A DNA stretch of 64,000 nucleotides from RPQJ01 sp963706535 (GCA_963706535.1 CAVPMU010000012.1:62001-126000), one strand, 5' to 3'. Shown: positions 18,292 to 26,656, numbered from the stretch's first letter. The notes: a model not told the origin generated them from the letters alone. Translations and numbers: made by a program.

Positions 18292-18581
18292 TTCTTGCGG
18301 CTGCCGGAGCGCTTGCGGGTCTTCTTGCGCGCCGCGCCAAGCAAGGCGTCCTCGTCGCCGGAGAGCGCGCTCCAGCGCTCGTCGAGCGGCGCGACAATGT
18401 CGCCCTTGAGCCTCGCGGCGCCCTTCATGTGGCCGAAGTAGGTCCCCGGCTCCGCAGGCACGGGCGCCAGCTGCGCCACCGGCTTGCCGTGCTTCGTGAT
18501 CACGATCGGGCGGCCGGTGCGCGCGACCTCGTCCATCAGCTTCAGGCACTCGGCCTTGAACAGCGCGGCGGGGATGCTCAT
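18288..18581 (-). CDS. type II antitoxin, Phd/YefM family
   Basis: A 97-residue Phd/YefM-type antitoxin that binds the PIN toxin and represses the operon. The N-terminal DNA-binding half (IPAALFKAECLKLMDEVA, then PIVITKHGKPVAQLAPV) is classic; the C-terminus is lysine/arginine-rich (RKKTRKRSGSRKK), unusual for a toxin-neutralising tail. I chose ATG 18581, which has GGAG seven bases upstream; a GTG at 18602 would lie inside the palindromic operator. It comes before the toxin, with an ATGA overlap. Confidence 0.88.
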   Translation of the reverse strand: MSIPAALFKAECLKLMDEVARTGRPIVITKHGKPVAQLAPVPAEPGTYFGHMKGAARLKGDIVAPLDERWSALSGDEDALLGAARKKTRKRSGSRKK

Positions 18582-18594
18582 GTCCGCTCCAGAT

Positions 18595-18615
18595 ATGACC
18601 ACTATTTGTGGTCAT
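18595..18615. promoter_or_regulatory. palindromic operator of the toxin-antitoxin operon
   Basis: ATGACCAC (18595-18602), a 5-base spacer TATTT, then GTGGTCAT (18608-18615): a perfect 8-bp inverted repeat 14 bp upstream of the antitoxin start. Phd/YefM antitoxins bind such palindromes to repress their own operon. The position and symmetry are seen; binding is inferred from family. Confidence 0.6.
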
Positions 18616-18654
18616 TGTATGCCCCTCTGGCCGTGTCGCAACCTGCCCTGTCCG

Positions 18655-18701
18655 AAAAAGGGGACGCTTCCCTTTTCCAAAAAGGGAAGCGTCCCCTTTT
18701 T
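18655..18701. repeat. perfect 22-bp inverted repeat (REP-like palindrome)
   Basis: Bases 18655-18676 are exactly complementary to 18680-18701 with a 3-base loop. The arm begins AAAAAGGGGACGC and includes TTCCCTTTT. It can act as a bidirectional terminator, since both arms start with five A/T. It also resembles REP-type palindromes mobilised by REP-associated tyrosine transposases, though no such transposase is in the window. It lies between the antitoxin operator and the DUF885 gene. Confidence 0.75.
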
Positions 18702-18746
18702 GCACTTATAATCCGCCGCCAATCCATCTCTCCCGGGGCCGTGTCC

Positions 18747-20558
18747 ATGAATCTCCGCCGACCTGTTCTCATCGCCGCCTGCATCGCATTGAGCGCCTGC
18801 GCCGCGCAGCCCGCGTCCCAGCGGGCGCCCGCGGTCGCCGCCGTGGCACCCGCGGCCGACGCCGGCCAACAGCTGAATGCGCTCCTCGAGCGCTACTTCG
18901 AGGACATGCTGCAGCTGAACCCGATCCTCGCGACCTACATCGGCGACAACCGCTACAACGATCGGCTGCCGAACTTCCTCGGTGCGGAGTACCGTTCCCG
19001 GGTTCACGCGATGGACCGGCGTTACCTCGACGAGGTGCGGAAGATCGATCCCGCCGCACTCGGCCCCGCCGATCGCATTTCGTACGACATCTTCGTGCGC
19101 GAGCGCCAGCGCGCGATCGAGGGCGAGCGATTCCCGGATTACCTGCTGCCGATCAACCAGGCCGGCAGCCTGCTGAGCGCCATGGCCGCGCTCGGGTCCG
19201 GCAACAACGCCCAGCCGTTCGTGACGACCCAGGACTACGACAACTGGCTGAAGCGGCTCGACGGATTCGTCGTGTTCATGGACCAGGCCATCGCGAACAT
19301 GCGCGAGGGGATGGCGAAGGGCGTCGTGCAGCCGCGCCCGGTCATGGAGAAGGTCCTGCCGCAACTCGAGGCGATGATCGTCGCCAGGCCGGAGGACAGC
19401 GTCTTCTTCGGGCCGGTGCAGAAGTTCCCGGACGCGGTGCCAGCGGCGGACCGCGAGCGCCTCGTCGCGGCCTATCGGGCGACGATCAGCGACGAGCTGG
19501 TTCCGGCGTACCGCCGCCTGCGCGACTTCGTGCGCGACGAGTACCTGCCGAAGACCCGCAGCACCGTCGCGTGGACGGCGTTGCCGGACGGCGAGGCGTG
19601 GTACGCGTTCTATACCCAGGAACACACCACCACGAACATGACCGCCGAGGAGATCCACCAGCTCGGCCTGGGCGAGGTGGCGCGCATCCTCGGCGAAATG
19701 GACCGGGTGACGGAGCAGGTCGGGTTCGAGGGCGATCGCGAGGCGTTCTTCACCTTCCTCGAGACGGATCCCCGGTTCTACTTCACGAATGGCGCGGACC
19801 TCCTGCGGGGCTACCACGAGCTCAAGGTCCGCATCGACGCGGCGCTGCCCAAGCTCTTCTCGGTCTTCCCCAAGGCCGACTACGAGGTGCGCGAGGTCGA
19901 GGCATTCCGCGCACAGTCCGCGGCCGGCGGCTCCTATGAACAGCCTTCGGCCGATGGCTCCCGGCCCGGGATCTTCTACGTGAACACCTTCAACCTGAAG
20001 GCCCAGCCGAAGTTCGGGATGGAGACGCTGTCGCTGCACGAGGCGTCGCCCGGCCATCACTTCCAGGTGTCGATCCAGCAGGAGCTCGAGGGCGTGCCGA
20101 GCTTCCGGCGCTTCGGCGGCAACTACACCGCCTACGTCGAGGGCTGGGCGTTGTATGCGGAATACCTCGGCAAGGAGCTCGGGATGTTCACCGACCCGTA
20201 CCAGTGGTTCGGGCGCCTGAACGACGAGCAGCTGCGCGCGATGCGCCTCGTGGTGGACACCGGACTGCACGCCAAGGGCTGGACCCGCGAGCAGGCCATC
20301 AAGTACATGCTCGACAACTCGACGCTCGCCGAGAGCGACGTGGTCTCCGAGGTCGAGCGCTACATCGCCTGGCCCGGCCAGGCGCTCGGCTACAAGGTGG
20401 GGGACCTGCGCATCCAGGCGCTGCGCCACCGTGCCGAGGCCGAGCTCGGTGCGAAGTTCGACGTGCGCGACTTCCACCGCGAAGTGCTGAGTGACGGTGC
20501 CGTGCCGATGGACGTGCTCGAGGGCAAGATCACTCGCTGGATCGCCGCACGCAAGTAG
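18747..20558 (+). CDS. DUF885 family lipoprotein (putative zinc peptidase)
   Basis: A 603-residue DUF885 protein with a lipoprotein signal (LIAACIALSAC), so it is probably anchored in the envelope. A zinc-type motif HEASPGHH sits at residues 431-438 and a second conserved block YVEGWALYAEYLG follows, the arrangement seen across the family and suggestive of a gluzincin-like metallopeptidase. No activity is established from this sequence alone. The frame extends far upstream but the start at 18747 matches the signal peptide. A paralog follows immediately. Confidence 0.85.
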   Translation: MNLRRPVLIAACIALSACAAQPASQRAPAVAAVAPAADAGQQLNALLERYFEDMLQLNPILATYIGDNRYNDRLPNFLGAEYRSRVHAMDRRYLDEVRKIDPAALGPADRISYDIFVRERQRAIEGERFPDYLLPINQAGSLLSAMAALGSGNNAQPFVTTQDYDNWLKRLDGFVVFMDQAIANMREGMAKGVVQPRPVMEKVLPQLEAMIVARPEDSVFFGPVQKFPDAVPAADRERLVAAYRATISDELVPAYRRLRDFVRDEYLPKTRSTVAWTALPDGEAWYAFYTQEHTTTNMTAEEIHQLGLGEVARILGEMDRVTEQVGFEGDREAFFTFLETDPRFYFTNGADLLRGYHELKVRIDAALPKLFSVFPKADYEVREVEAFRAQSAAGGSYEQPSADGSRPGIFYVNTFNLKAQPKFGMETLSLHEASPGHHFQVSIQQELEGVPSFRRFGGNYTAYVEGWALYAEYLGKELGMFTDPYQWFGRLNDEQLRAMRLVVDTGLHAKGWTREQAIKYMLDNSTLAESDVVSEVERYIAWPGQALGYKVGDLRIQALRHRAEAELGAKFDVRDFHREVLSDGAVPMDVLEGKITRWIAARK

Positions 20559-20581
20559 TGCGCGTCCGTCGATCGCACGCC

Positions 20582-22402
20582 ATGCGCAGCTCGCTCGTCG
20601 CAGCCGTCGTCGCCGCCTTCGTGCTGGCCGGCTGCGGCGAGTCCGCGCCGCGCACGGGAAAGCGTCCGTCGACGTCGGCGCCGTCCGAGCTCAAGGCGTC
20701 GAATGCGACGGCCGCGAAACTGTTCGAGATCACCGAGGCGTACTACGACGAGTACCTCGCGCTGAATCCGCTCGCGGCGACCGCGCAGGGCGATCACCGC
20801 TTCGACGACCGTCTCGGCGACTACGTGAGTCCGACGTGGATGGCGGACTCGCTCGCCATCGAGCAGAACGCGCTCGAGAAGCTCGCGGCCGTCGATCCGG
20901 AAAATCTGTCCGGCGAGGATCTCGTCACCTACGAGACGTTCAAGGCGGGCCGCGAGCTCAACATCGAGGGCTATCGTTACCCGGCCGAGCTGCTGCCGCT
21001 GCACCAGTTCTCGAACATGCCCTCCGAGGTCGCGTTGCTCGGCTCGGGCAAGGGCATCCACCCGTTCCGCACCGTGGCGGACTACGACAACTTCCTCGCG
21101 CGCATGGACGGTTTCGTCGCCTGGGTGGACCAGGCGATCAACAACATGAAGTCGGGCGTCACGAAGGGGTTCGTGCAGCCGCGCGTGGTGGTCGAGCGCA
21201 CGATCCCGCAGATCACGGCGCAGCTCGCGGACGACCCGAAGCAGAGCGTGTTCTGGCGACCGATCCTGGGCTTCCCGGCCGGCATCCCGGTTGCCGATCG
21301 CACGCGGCTCGCGAAGGCCTACGAGGAGAAGATCGGCAAGCAGGTCATTCCTGCCTACCGACGCCTGCACCATTACCTGCAGGCCGAATACCTGCCGCAG
21401 GCGCGCGAGACGGTCGGGATGTCCGAGCTGCCGAACGGAGCGTCGTGGTACGCGTACCTCGCCCGCTATCACACGACGACGTCGATGAAGCCCGATGAAA
21501 TCCACGAGCTCGGGTTGCGCGAGGTCGCGCGCATTCGTGCCGAGATGGAGCGCATCAAGAACCAGGCCGGGCACAAGGGCGACCTCAAGAGTTTCCTCGA
21601 TGCGCTGCGGGCCGATCCGAACCTGCACTACACCGATCCGAACGAGTTGCTGACCGGCTACGCGTTGCTGCGCGCACGCGTCGACATGGCGCTGCCGCTG
21701 CTCTTCGCCGTCAGGCCCGAGGCGGGTTTCGAGATCCGAGCGATGGAAGCGTTTCGCGCGCCGTCGGAGGCCACGGCGCAGTACCTGCCGCCCAGCGCGG
21801 ACGGCAAGCGGCCGGCTGTGTTCTACGTGAACACCTACGACCTGCCATCTCGCCCGAAGTACTCGATGGAGGCACTGTATCTCCACGAGGCCGTCCCGGG
21901 GCACCACCTGCAGATCGCGCTGGCTCAGGAAGCCACGGGTTTGCCGCGCTTTCGCCGCTTCGCCTGGGACACGGCGTACGGCGAGGGCTGGGCGCTCTAT
22001 GCCGAGTCGCTCGGCAAGGACCTCGGCCTCTACGCGGACCCCTATAGCGTCTTCGGCGCACTCAGCATGGAGATGTGGCGCGCCGTGCGGCTCGTCGTCG
22101 ACACCGGCATCCATGCAAAGGGTTGGACGCGCGAGCAGGCCATCGACTATTTCCGCGCGAACACTGCACTCGGCGAGACGGACATTGCAGCGGAAGTGGA
22201 GCGTTACATCGCCTGGCCCGGGCAGGCGCTCGCCTACAAGATCGGGCAGCTGAAGATCCTCGAGTTGCGCCGACGTGCCGAGGAGAAGCTCGGGCCGCGC
22301 TTCGACATCCGCGCATTCCACAGCCAGGTGGTGATGAGCGGATCGCTGCCGCTCTCGGTGCTCGAGGCGAGGATCGATCGCTGGATCGCGACGCAGGCTT
22401 GA
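20582..22402 (+). CDS. DUF885 family lipoprotein, tandem paralog
   Basis: A 606-residue paralog of the preceding gene, with its own lipoprotein signal (VVAAFVLAGC), HEAVPGHH at residues 435-442 and the matching YGEGWALYAESLG block. Many stretches align between the two, for example VVDTG(L/I)HAKGWTREQAI and EVERYIAWPGQAL. A GTG at 20558 overlapping the TAG of the first gene is an alternative start adding eight residues. The tandem duplication and tight spacing suggest one transcript. Substrates may differ, since the middle regions diverge. Confidence 0.85.
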   Translation: MRSSLVAAVVAAFVLAGCGESAPRTGKRPSTSAPSELKASNATAAKLFEITEAYYDEYLALNPLAATAQGDHRFDDRLGDYVSPTWMADSLAIEQNALEKLAAVDPENLSGEDLVTYETFKAGRELNIEGYRYPAELLPLHQFSNMPSEVALLGSGKGIHPFRTVADYDNFLARMDGFVAWVDQAINNMKSGVTKGFVQPRVVVERTIPQITAQLADDPKQSVFWRPILGFPAGIPVADRTRLAKAYEEKIGKQVIPAYRRLHHYLQAEYLPQARETVGMSELPNGASWYAYLARYHTTTSMKPDEIHELGLREVARIRAEMERIKNQAGHKGDLKSFLDALRADPNLHYTDPNELLTGYALLRARVDMALPLLFAVRPEAGFEIRAMEAFRAPSEATAQYLPPSADGKRPAVFYVNTYDLPSRPKYSMEALYLHEAVPGHHLQIALAQEATGLPRFRRFAWDTAYGEGWALYAESLGKDLGLYADPYSVFGALSMEMWRAVRLVVDTGIHAKGWTREQAIDYFRANTALGETDIAAEVERYIAWPGQALAYKIGQLKILELRRRAEEKLGPRFDIRAFHSQVVMSGSLPLSVLEARIDRWIATQA

Positions 22403-22409
22403 GGCGCGG

Positions 22410-22757
22410 TTACCGGCTCGAGCCGTGCTCGAGCGTGTCGATGCGGTCGACCTTGCCGGCGACGAAGCGGACTCGCCGCATCAGCTTGCTCGACCCGAAA
22501 TCGAACGTCCACACATCCACCGGCACGTCCTCTTCGCCGGGAAAGGGGATCTCGCGACCGCCGTACTCGAAGCGTGGTTGTCGCCGTATCCACGTGCGGC
22601 TTCGGTCCACGGGCTCGCCACAGTAGGCGAGCACTTCGTCGAGCGAGTCGCCTTCGCTGATGACCTTGCTGCCGCAGCGCATCGAATCGGCGCTCGCGAT
22701 CGACGGCGCAAACAGCAGCAATGTCGCGACGATCGCGAGGTGGCCGCTAGTACCCAT
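22410..22757 (-). CDS. DUF2845 small secreted protein
   Basis: A 115-residue protein with a signal peptide ending at ASA, followed by the family signature MRCGSKVISEGDSLDEVLAYCGEP. Two cysteines (in RCGSK and YCGEP) could form a disulfide. It is a DUF2845 protein, a periplasmic family with no known function. Its start overlaps the 3' end of a paralog by 11 bp. Confidence 0.8.
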   Translation of the reverse strand: MGTSGHLAIVATLLLFAPSIASADSMRCGSKVISEGDSLDEVLAYCGEPVDRSRTWIRRQPRFEYGGREIPFPGEEDVPVDVWTFDFGSSKLMRRVRFVAGKVDRIDTLEHGSSR

Positions 22758-23097
22758 AACCGTCCGTCCAGATGTCGACGAGTTCGTCGCCGACGAAGCG
22801 CAGCTTGCGCAGCAGCTTGTGGCTGCCGAAGTTGTACGTCCACAGCTCGACGGGCAGTTCTATGTACGAAGGACCGACGTAGTAGTCGTAAGGCCAGTAC
22901 GGGTACCGGTATCCGCCGCGGATCCCCTCGAAGCTGATGCTGCTCGGCTCGCCGCAAAGTGCCACGACCTTGTCCTTGCCGTCGCCGGTGCTCACCAGCC
23001 GGCTGCCGCAGCGCATGTTGTCGTCCGCGCGCGTCGGTGCGGAAGCGAGCAGAGCCACCGACGTTATGACAAATAGAATGAGTGATCGCACCAACAT
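22747..23097 (-). CDS. DUF2845 small secreted protein, paralog
   Basis: A 116-residue paralog of the downstream gene: signal peptide ending near TRA, then MRCGSRLVSTGDGKDKVVALC. The middle carries a Tyr/Pro-rich insert (GGYRYPYWPYDYYVGPSY) that the other copy lacks. The two genes overlap and are surely cotranscribed. Function unknown. Confidence 0.8.
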   Translation of the reverse strand: MLVRSLILFVITSVALLASAPTRADDNMRCGSRLVSTGDGKDKVVALCGEPSSISFEGIRGGYRYPYWPYDYYVGPSYIELPVELWTYNFGSHKLLRKLRFVGDELVDIWTDGYGY

Positions 23098-23346
23098 GAA
23101 CTCAGTTTATTCCAAAGGCGGCGGCAGGGATTTCATATTAGTAATCAGTCATTTATGTGTGCCTCGCACGAGCTCTCGAAAACCTGTCGCCGTTTGGCGA
23201 CAGCATGAGGGTTGTGCGGCGCGCCGCGATGAACTCTAGTCGCCCGCAGCCGAGGCTTTTCGACCGAATTCCTGCGGAAAACACGGCGTCCCTTCGAGCG
23301 AGTTTTGTGACGCAGCGCTCTGGACCTCCCTGAGCACAGGATCACA
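23098..23346. other. intergenic region with a hairpin
   Basis: About 250 bases lie between the DUF2845 start and the riboswitch. A perfect hairpin CTGTCGCC/GGCGACAG with a GTTT loop is at 23184-23203. The promoters of the DUF2845 genes (minus) and of the riboswitch transcript (plus) must both lie here. A short minus-strand frame across it has no ribosome site and was not kept. Confidence 0.4.
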
Positions 23347-23473
23347 ATCGCGCCTCAAGGGCAAACCCATTGAAAGGTGGGGACGCAAAGCCTCCGGGCT
23401 AATGGTTCGCGAGAACCAACGCTAGCGGGGCCGCCGGCAGAGTAGCCGTACGCAGGCGCGATCCCACGCGCCT
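23347..23473 (+). promoter_or_regulatory. cyclic-di-GMP-I (GEMM-I) riboswitch with expression platform
   Basis: The conserved core is unmistakable: AGGGCAAACC at 23358, a GAAA-tetraloop stem (CCCATTGAAAGGTGGG), GGGACGCAAAGCC, GGGCTAA (tetraloop receptor side), a TGGTTC-GCGA-GAACCA hairpin, and AGCGGGG followed by CCG near 23436. The ligand-contacting G before CAAACC is G, as in c-di-GMP rather than cGAMP sensors. An outer helix pairs 23347-23355 (ATCGCGCCT) with 23454-23462 (AGGCGCGAT). The same 3' strand can instead pair as AGGCGCG/CGCGCCT (23454-23473), giving mutually exclusive structures. It is on the coding strand of the protease gene, 113 bases upstream. Confidence 0.93.
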
Positions 23474-23585
23474 ACTTCGATGCCTGCCGTCACGCGTCCG
23501 GCGTGCACGAGCACGTTCCCGCAAGGGCCATCTCTCCCTGGTCTCGCCCCGATGCAGTCGCGGGCAGATGCACGACTTCTAGAGG

Positions 23586-25502
23586 ATGGCTCAACGCGTG
23601 AAACTCACCATGAATGCCCAGTTCGTCCGTCGGCTTACGTTCGTCCTCGCCGCCGCGCTGGCGGCGCTCACGTCCCCGGCAGCCGTGATGGCGGCGCCGT
23701 CGCAGAAAGCGCTCGAAGTGTTGGGCAGCCGGGCCCCGGCCGTGAACCTCGAGTTACCCACACATGCTCGCGCGGACTCCGGCGTGAGTGGCGTGCTCAA
23801 TGCAGGCGTGCTTGCGGCGCCTGTCCTCGACCTCACGCTGTCGGACGGCACAAAGGCGACCGCCCACCTCGAACGTGTGGCGCGCGACGACAAGAAGGGT
23901 GTTCAGTCGTGGATCGGTACGTTCGACGACTCTCCAGGCGGCGTGCTGGTGCTGTCGAAGGCGAAGGGGGTCGTAAGCGGCTACGCCAACTACAAGGACC
24001 AGACGCTGGAGATCCTGCCGGCGCGCGGTGGCAAGCACGTGTTGTTTGAGGTGGATACCGCGCGTTTGCCCCAGTCCGACGTCATCCGGAGCAACGCATT
24101 CGAAGCTGCTGACGTGCTTGGGACGAGCAGTGACTACGGAACGGGTGGCTCGACGCTGGCAGTAAGCGGTGCCGTGGTGCACGACGTGCTGATCCTGTAC
24201 ACCGCAACCTCCGCGAGCAAGTGGGGTCAAGCCACGCTCGAGAGCATGGTGCAATCGGCCGTGCAGGCCGCGAACCAAGCCTATCAGAACAGCCAGGCAG
24301 GCGTCACCTTGAACGTGGTGGGCTTGAAGCAAGCCTCGATAACGGAAGGCAGCGGAATGGCGGCCACCGTGGACAGGTTGAAGTCGAACTCGACGGTGCG
24401 GTCGATGCGCGACAGCCTGGCTGCTGACATGGTTGTGTTGATCGCGGAGAACACCGACTACTGCGGTTACGCGACGCTCTGGTATTCGTACACGAGCACG
24501 AGCAGCAACTGGGATGCGTATGCGGCTGTCCAGTCGAGTTGCCTGAGCAGCCAGACGCTGGCGCACGAAGTCGGGCACCTGCAGCAGCTCGATCACAACC
24601 GTGAGAACAAGACTGGACTGGCTGCCTACGATTACTCTTACGGCTATCGGTTGTGCACGACCGGCGGGTTCCGCGACATCATGTCGTATGCCTGCTCGAC
24701 GAGCGTGCCGAGAATCAACTATTTTTCGAACCCGAACGTGACGTATAACGGTTACCCGACAGGCATCAGCTACGAAGCGAGCCCCTCCACATCTGCGGAC
24801 ACGGCGCGAACGCTGAACAACACGGCCAAACTGGTAGCCTCGTACCGTGTAGGCGGCACCTCCACCGTCACCCCCACCGCGCCAGCGGCACCGAGTGGGC
24901 TGGCTGTGCAGAGCGTGCTCTATAACAGGGTAACGATCGGCTGGACAGACAACGCGTCGAACGAGACAGGCTTCAAGGTGGAGCGCTCGGCGGACGGGGT
25001 GACGTTCACCGAGATTGCGACCCTCGGGGCTGACACGCGCGGTTTCTCGGATGCAGCGGTTGCAGCGCGCACGTCCTACTATTACCGCGTGCGGGCATAC
25101 AACAGCGTCGGCGCGTCCGCCTACTCGATCACCGTCAAAGTGACTACACCTGATGCACCTCCGCCGGCACCCGTGGCACCGACCAGTGTCGCGGCAAGCA
25201 ACAATGGGGACGGTACCGCACGTGTCTCCTGGACAGTTGGCACGACCACGGCCACCAGCTTCGAGGTGCGTCGTGAGAAGTGGGACTCAAGAAAGAACTT
25301 GTGGACCGGTGCGACCTTGGCCGCAACTGTGCCGGTGAGTGTGCTGTCGATTATCGACTCCGTTGGCGCAGGCACGTTCCGCTATACGGTTCGCGCACTC
25401 AACACCGGTGGCACGTCCGCATACGCGGGCCCGGCGAGTGTCACCGTCACGTCGGCTTCGAGCACGACCAAGAACGTTCCTCCAGGCAGAAAGAAGAAGT
25501 AA
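23586..25502 (+). CDS. secreted metzincin metalloprotease with two FN3 domains
   Basis: A 638-residue exported protease. A signal peptide (VLAAALAALTSPAAVMAA) is followed by a propeptide-like region to about residue 190, then a reprolysin-like catalytic domain with HEVGHLQQLDH (zinc ligands His327, His331, His337; Glu328 catalytic) and the Met-turn DIMSY (Met366). The usual Gly of HExxHxxGxxH is Gln here. Two fibronectin type III domains follow, about 433-525 and 530-625, and a basic tail. AGAGG sits directly before the first ATG, so a GTG at 23598 or ATG at 23610 may be the true start. Expression is probably set by the c-di-GMP riboswitch upstream, and a terminator follows at 25537. Confidence 0.87.
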   Translation: MAQRVKLTMNAQFVRRLTFVLAAALAALTSPAAVMAAPSQKALEVLGSRAPAVNLELPTHARADSGVSGVLNAGVLAAPVLDLTLSDGTKATAHLERVARDDKKGVQSWIGTFDDSPGGVLVLSKAKGVVSGYANYKDQTLEILPARGGKHVLFEVDTARLPQSDVIRSNAFEAADVLGTSSDYGTGGSTLAVSGAVVHDVLILYTATSASKWGQATLESMVQSAVQAANQAYQNSQAGVTLNVVGLKQASITEGSGMAATVDRLKSNSTVRSMRDSLAADMVVLIAENTDYCGYATLWYSYTSTSSNWDAYAAVQSSCLSSQTLAHEVGHLQQLDHNRENKTGLAAYDYSYGYRLCTTGGFRDIMSYACSTSVPRINYFSNPNVTYNGYPTGISYEASPSTSADTARTLNNTAKLVASYRVGGTSTVTPTAPAAPSGLAVQSVLYNRVTIGWTDNASNETGFKVERSADGVTFTEIATLGADTRGFSDAAVAARTSYYYRVRAYNSVGASAYSITVKVTTPDAPPPAPVAPTSVAASNNGDGTARVSWTVGTTTATSFEVRREKWDSRKNLWTGATLAATVPVSVLSIIDSVGAGTFRYTVRALNTGGTSAYAGPASVTVTSASSTTKNVPPGRKKK

Positions 25503-25536
25503 CGCCGACTTCAGTTCACGAACTGAACCGACAAAG

Positions 25537-25565
25537 AAGGCCCCGCGACCGTCGCGGGGCCTTTT
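25537..25565. terminator. bidirectional rho-independent terminator
   Basis: A 12-bp GC-rich stem (AAGGCCCCGCGA at 25537-25548 with TCGCGGGGCCTT at 25552-25563) ends in TTTTCT on the plus strand and has an A-run on its other side. It lies between the converging protease and methyltransferase genes and can serve both. A smaller hairpin TTCAGTT/AACTGAA is at 25510-25527. Confidence 0.85.
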
Positions 25566-25573
25566 CTATTGGG

Positions 25574-26656
25574 TCAAAGCAGCCCAGGAATGAAGCGGTA
25601 TCGTACCTTCGCCGCATAGTCTGCGTAGGCGCCGTCGACGCCGCGCAGATGGTCCTCCTCGGTCAGTGCCCGGAGCACATACAGCATCGTAACGCCTACG
25701 ACCGACGCCATGGACTTGATGCCATCAAACAGCGAGAGGTCGAAAGCAAGCGACACCGCGGGAATCGACCCGATCCACCAGGCAATATTCTTGCAGGTGT
25801 ATGCCGGGTGGCGAACTATTGCATACGGCCCGCGGGCCACGATGCCGCGATGGGTCAGGTTGCTTGCTTTGAGCCCAAGCGCAACGGACGCGCTCGCAAA
25901 CCCTGCCATCAAGACGAGAATCAACACGTTCAGCCCAACGTGCAGCATCGGGTCGTCGAACTGCGGGAATTCACTCGCTTGGGAACCGATAACAATGGCG
26001 CTCAAGGAATTAAAGGGCGGGTAGCATGCCAATGCGGCGGCCCACCCCACGAGCGTGGGATCCACGGACCGTATCTCATTGCCGAGTCGTGGCGACTCAA
26101 CCAGGTATCCGGCGGTGAACAAGAAGACATCGACGAAGAGGATCGCCTGGAACAGGAACCAGAAACCGTAAGTGTCGAACAAGGCACGCAAGCTGACGCT
26201 GGTTCCGATCTCGACGATGTGGAGGCCATTGTCCCAGGCGCCCATGCAGAGACGCATCAGCAGTACGGCCATGAGAGGGCCGAAAAAAGACTTGAGCAAC
26301 GTGCTGAGGACTGCCAGCCGGTCTTCCGGCGCCAGGCCACGGCGATAAGACTCGACGGGTGACCACGCCCACCGCGTGAGCATGCGAATGAAGCGCAACG
26401 ATTTCGATACGCCCGGGTCCGGCTGGGTGATGAAGTAAATCGCCAGCACGACCGAGTAAATGACGGCTGCGGCACGCAGGAAGTCGTAGCCCGTGAAAGC
26501 AATGGACGGTGGACCGTAGAGCGTGGACAGGGCGAGCTGGTGGACAGGCGTCACGCTGTACAGCGAGCAAGCTAGAGCGACGACGACCGCCGACGCTGCC
26601 GCGTTCTTCATGCGCAGCACGGTACCGTGCACCTTGCCGTTCTGGATGGTTTCCAT
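25574..26656 (-). CDS. polytopic membrane protein with ICMT/PEMT-like methyltransferase C-terminus
   Basis: A 360-residue membrane protein with about eight hydrophobic segments. The last third carries the isoprenylcysteine/phospholipid methyltransferase signature: RGPYAIVRHPAYTCKNIAWW and, near the end, LTEEDHLRGVDGAYADYAAK. These enzymes use S-adenosylmethionine to methylate membrane-embedded substrates. The N-terminal 200 residues match nothing I recognise. It is downstream of a PEP-CTERM gene but separated by a terminator at 26727-26751. A role in envelope or exopolysaccharide maturation is conjecture. Confidence 0.68.
   Translation of the reverse strand: METIQNGKVHGTVLRMKNAAASAVVVALACSLYSVTPVHQLALSTLYGPPSIAFTGYDFLRAAAVIYSVVLAIYFITQPDPGVSKSLRFIRMLTRWAWSPVESYRRGLAPEDRLAVLSTLLKSFFGPLMAVLLMRLCMGAWDNGLHIVEIGTSVSLRALFDTYGFWFLFQAILFVDVFLFTAGYLVESPRLGNEIRSVDPTLVGWAAALACYPPFNSLSAIVIGSQASEFPQFDDPMLHVGLNVLILVLMAGFASASVALGLKASNLTHRGIVARGPYAIVRHPAYTCKNIAWWIGSIPAVSLAFDLSLFDGIKSMASVVGVTMLYVLRALTEEDHLRGVDGAYADYAAKVRYRFIPGLL

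Noticed and set aside
20390..22321. Minus-strand open frame of about 640 codons
   Set aside because: Antisense to the second DUF885 gene and without a recognisable domain; a composition artefact.
23145..23345. 66-codon minus-strand frame before the riboswitch
   Set aside because: No ribosome site or domain, and it covers a hairpin and likely promoters.
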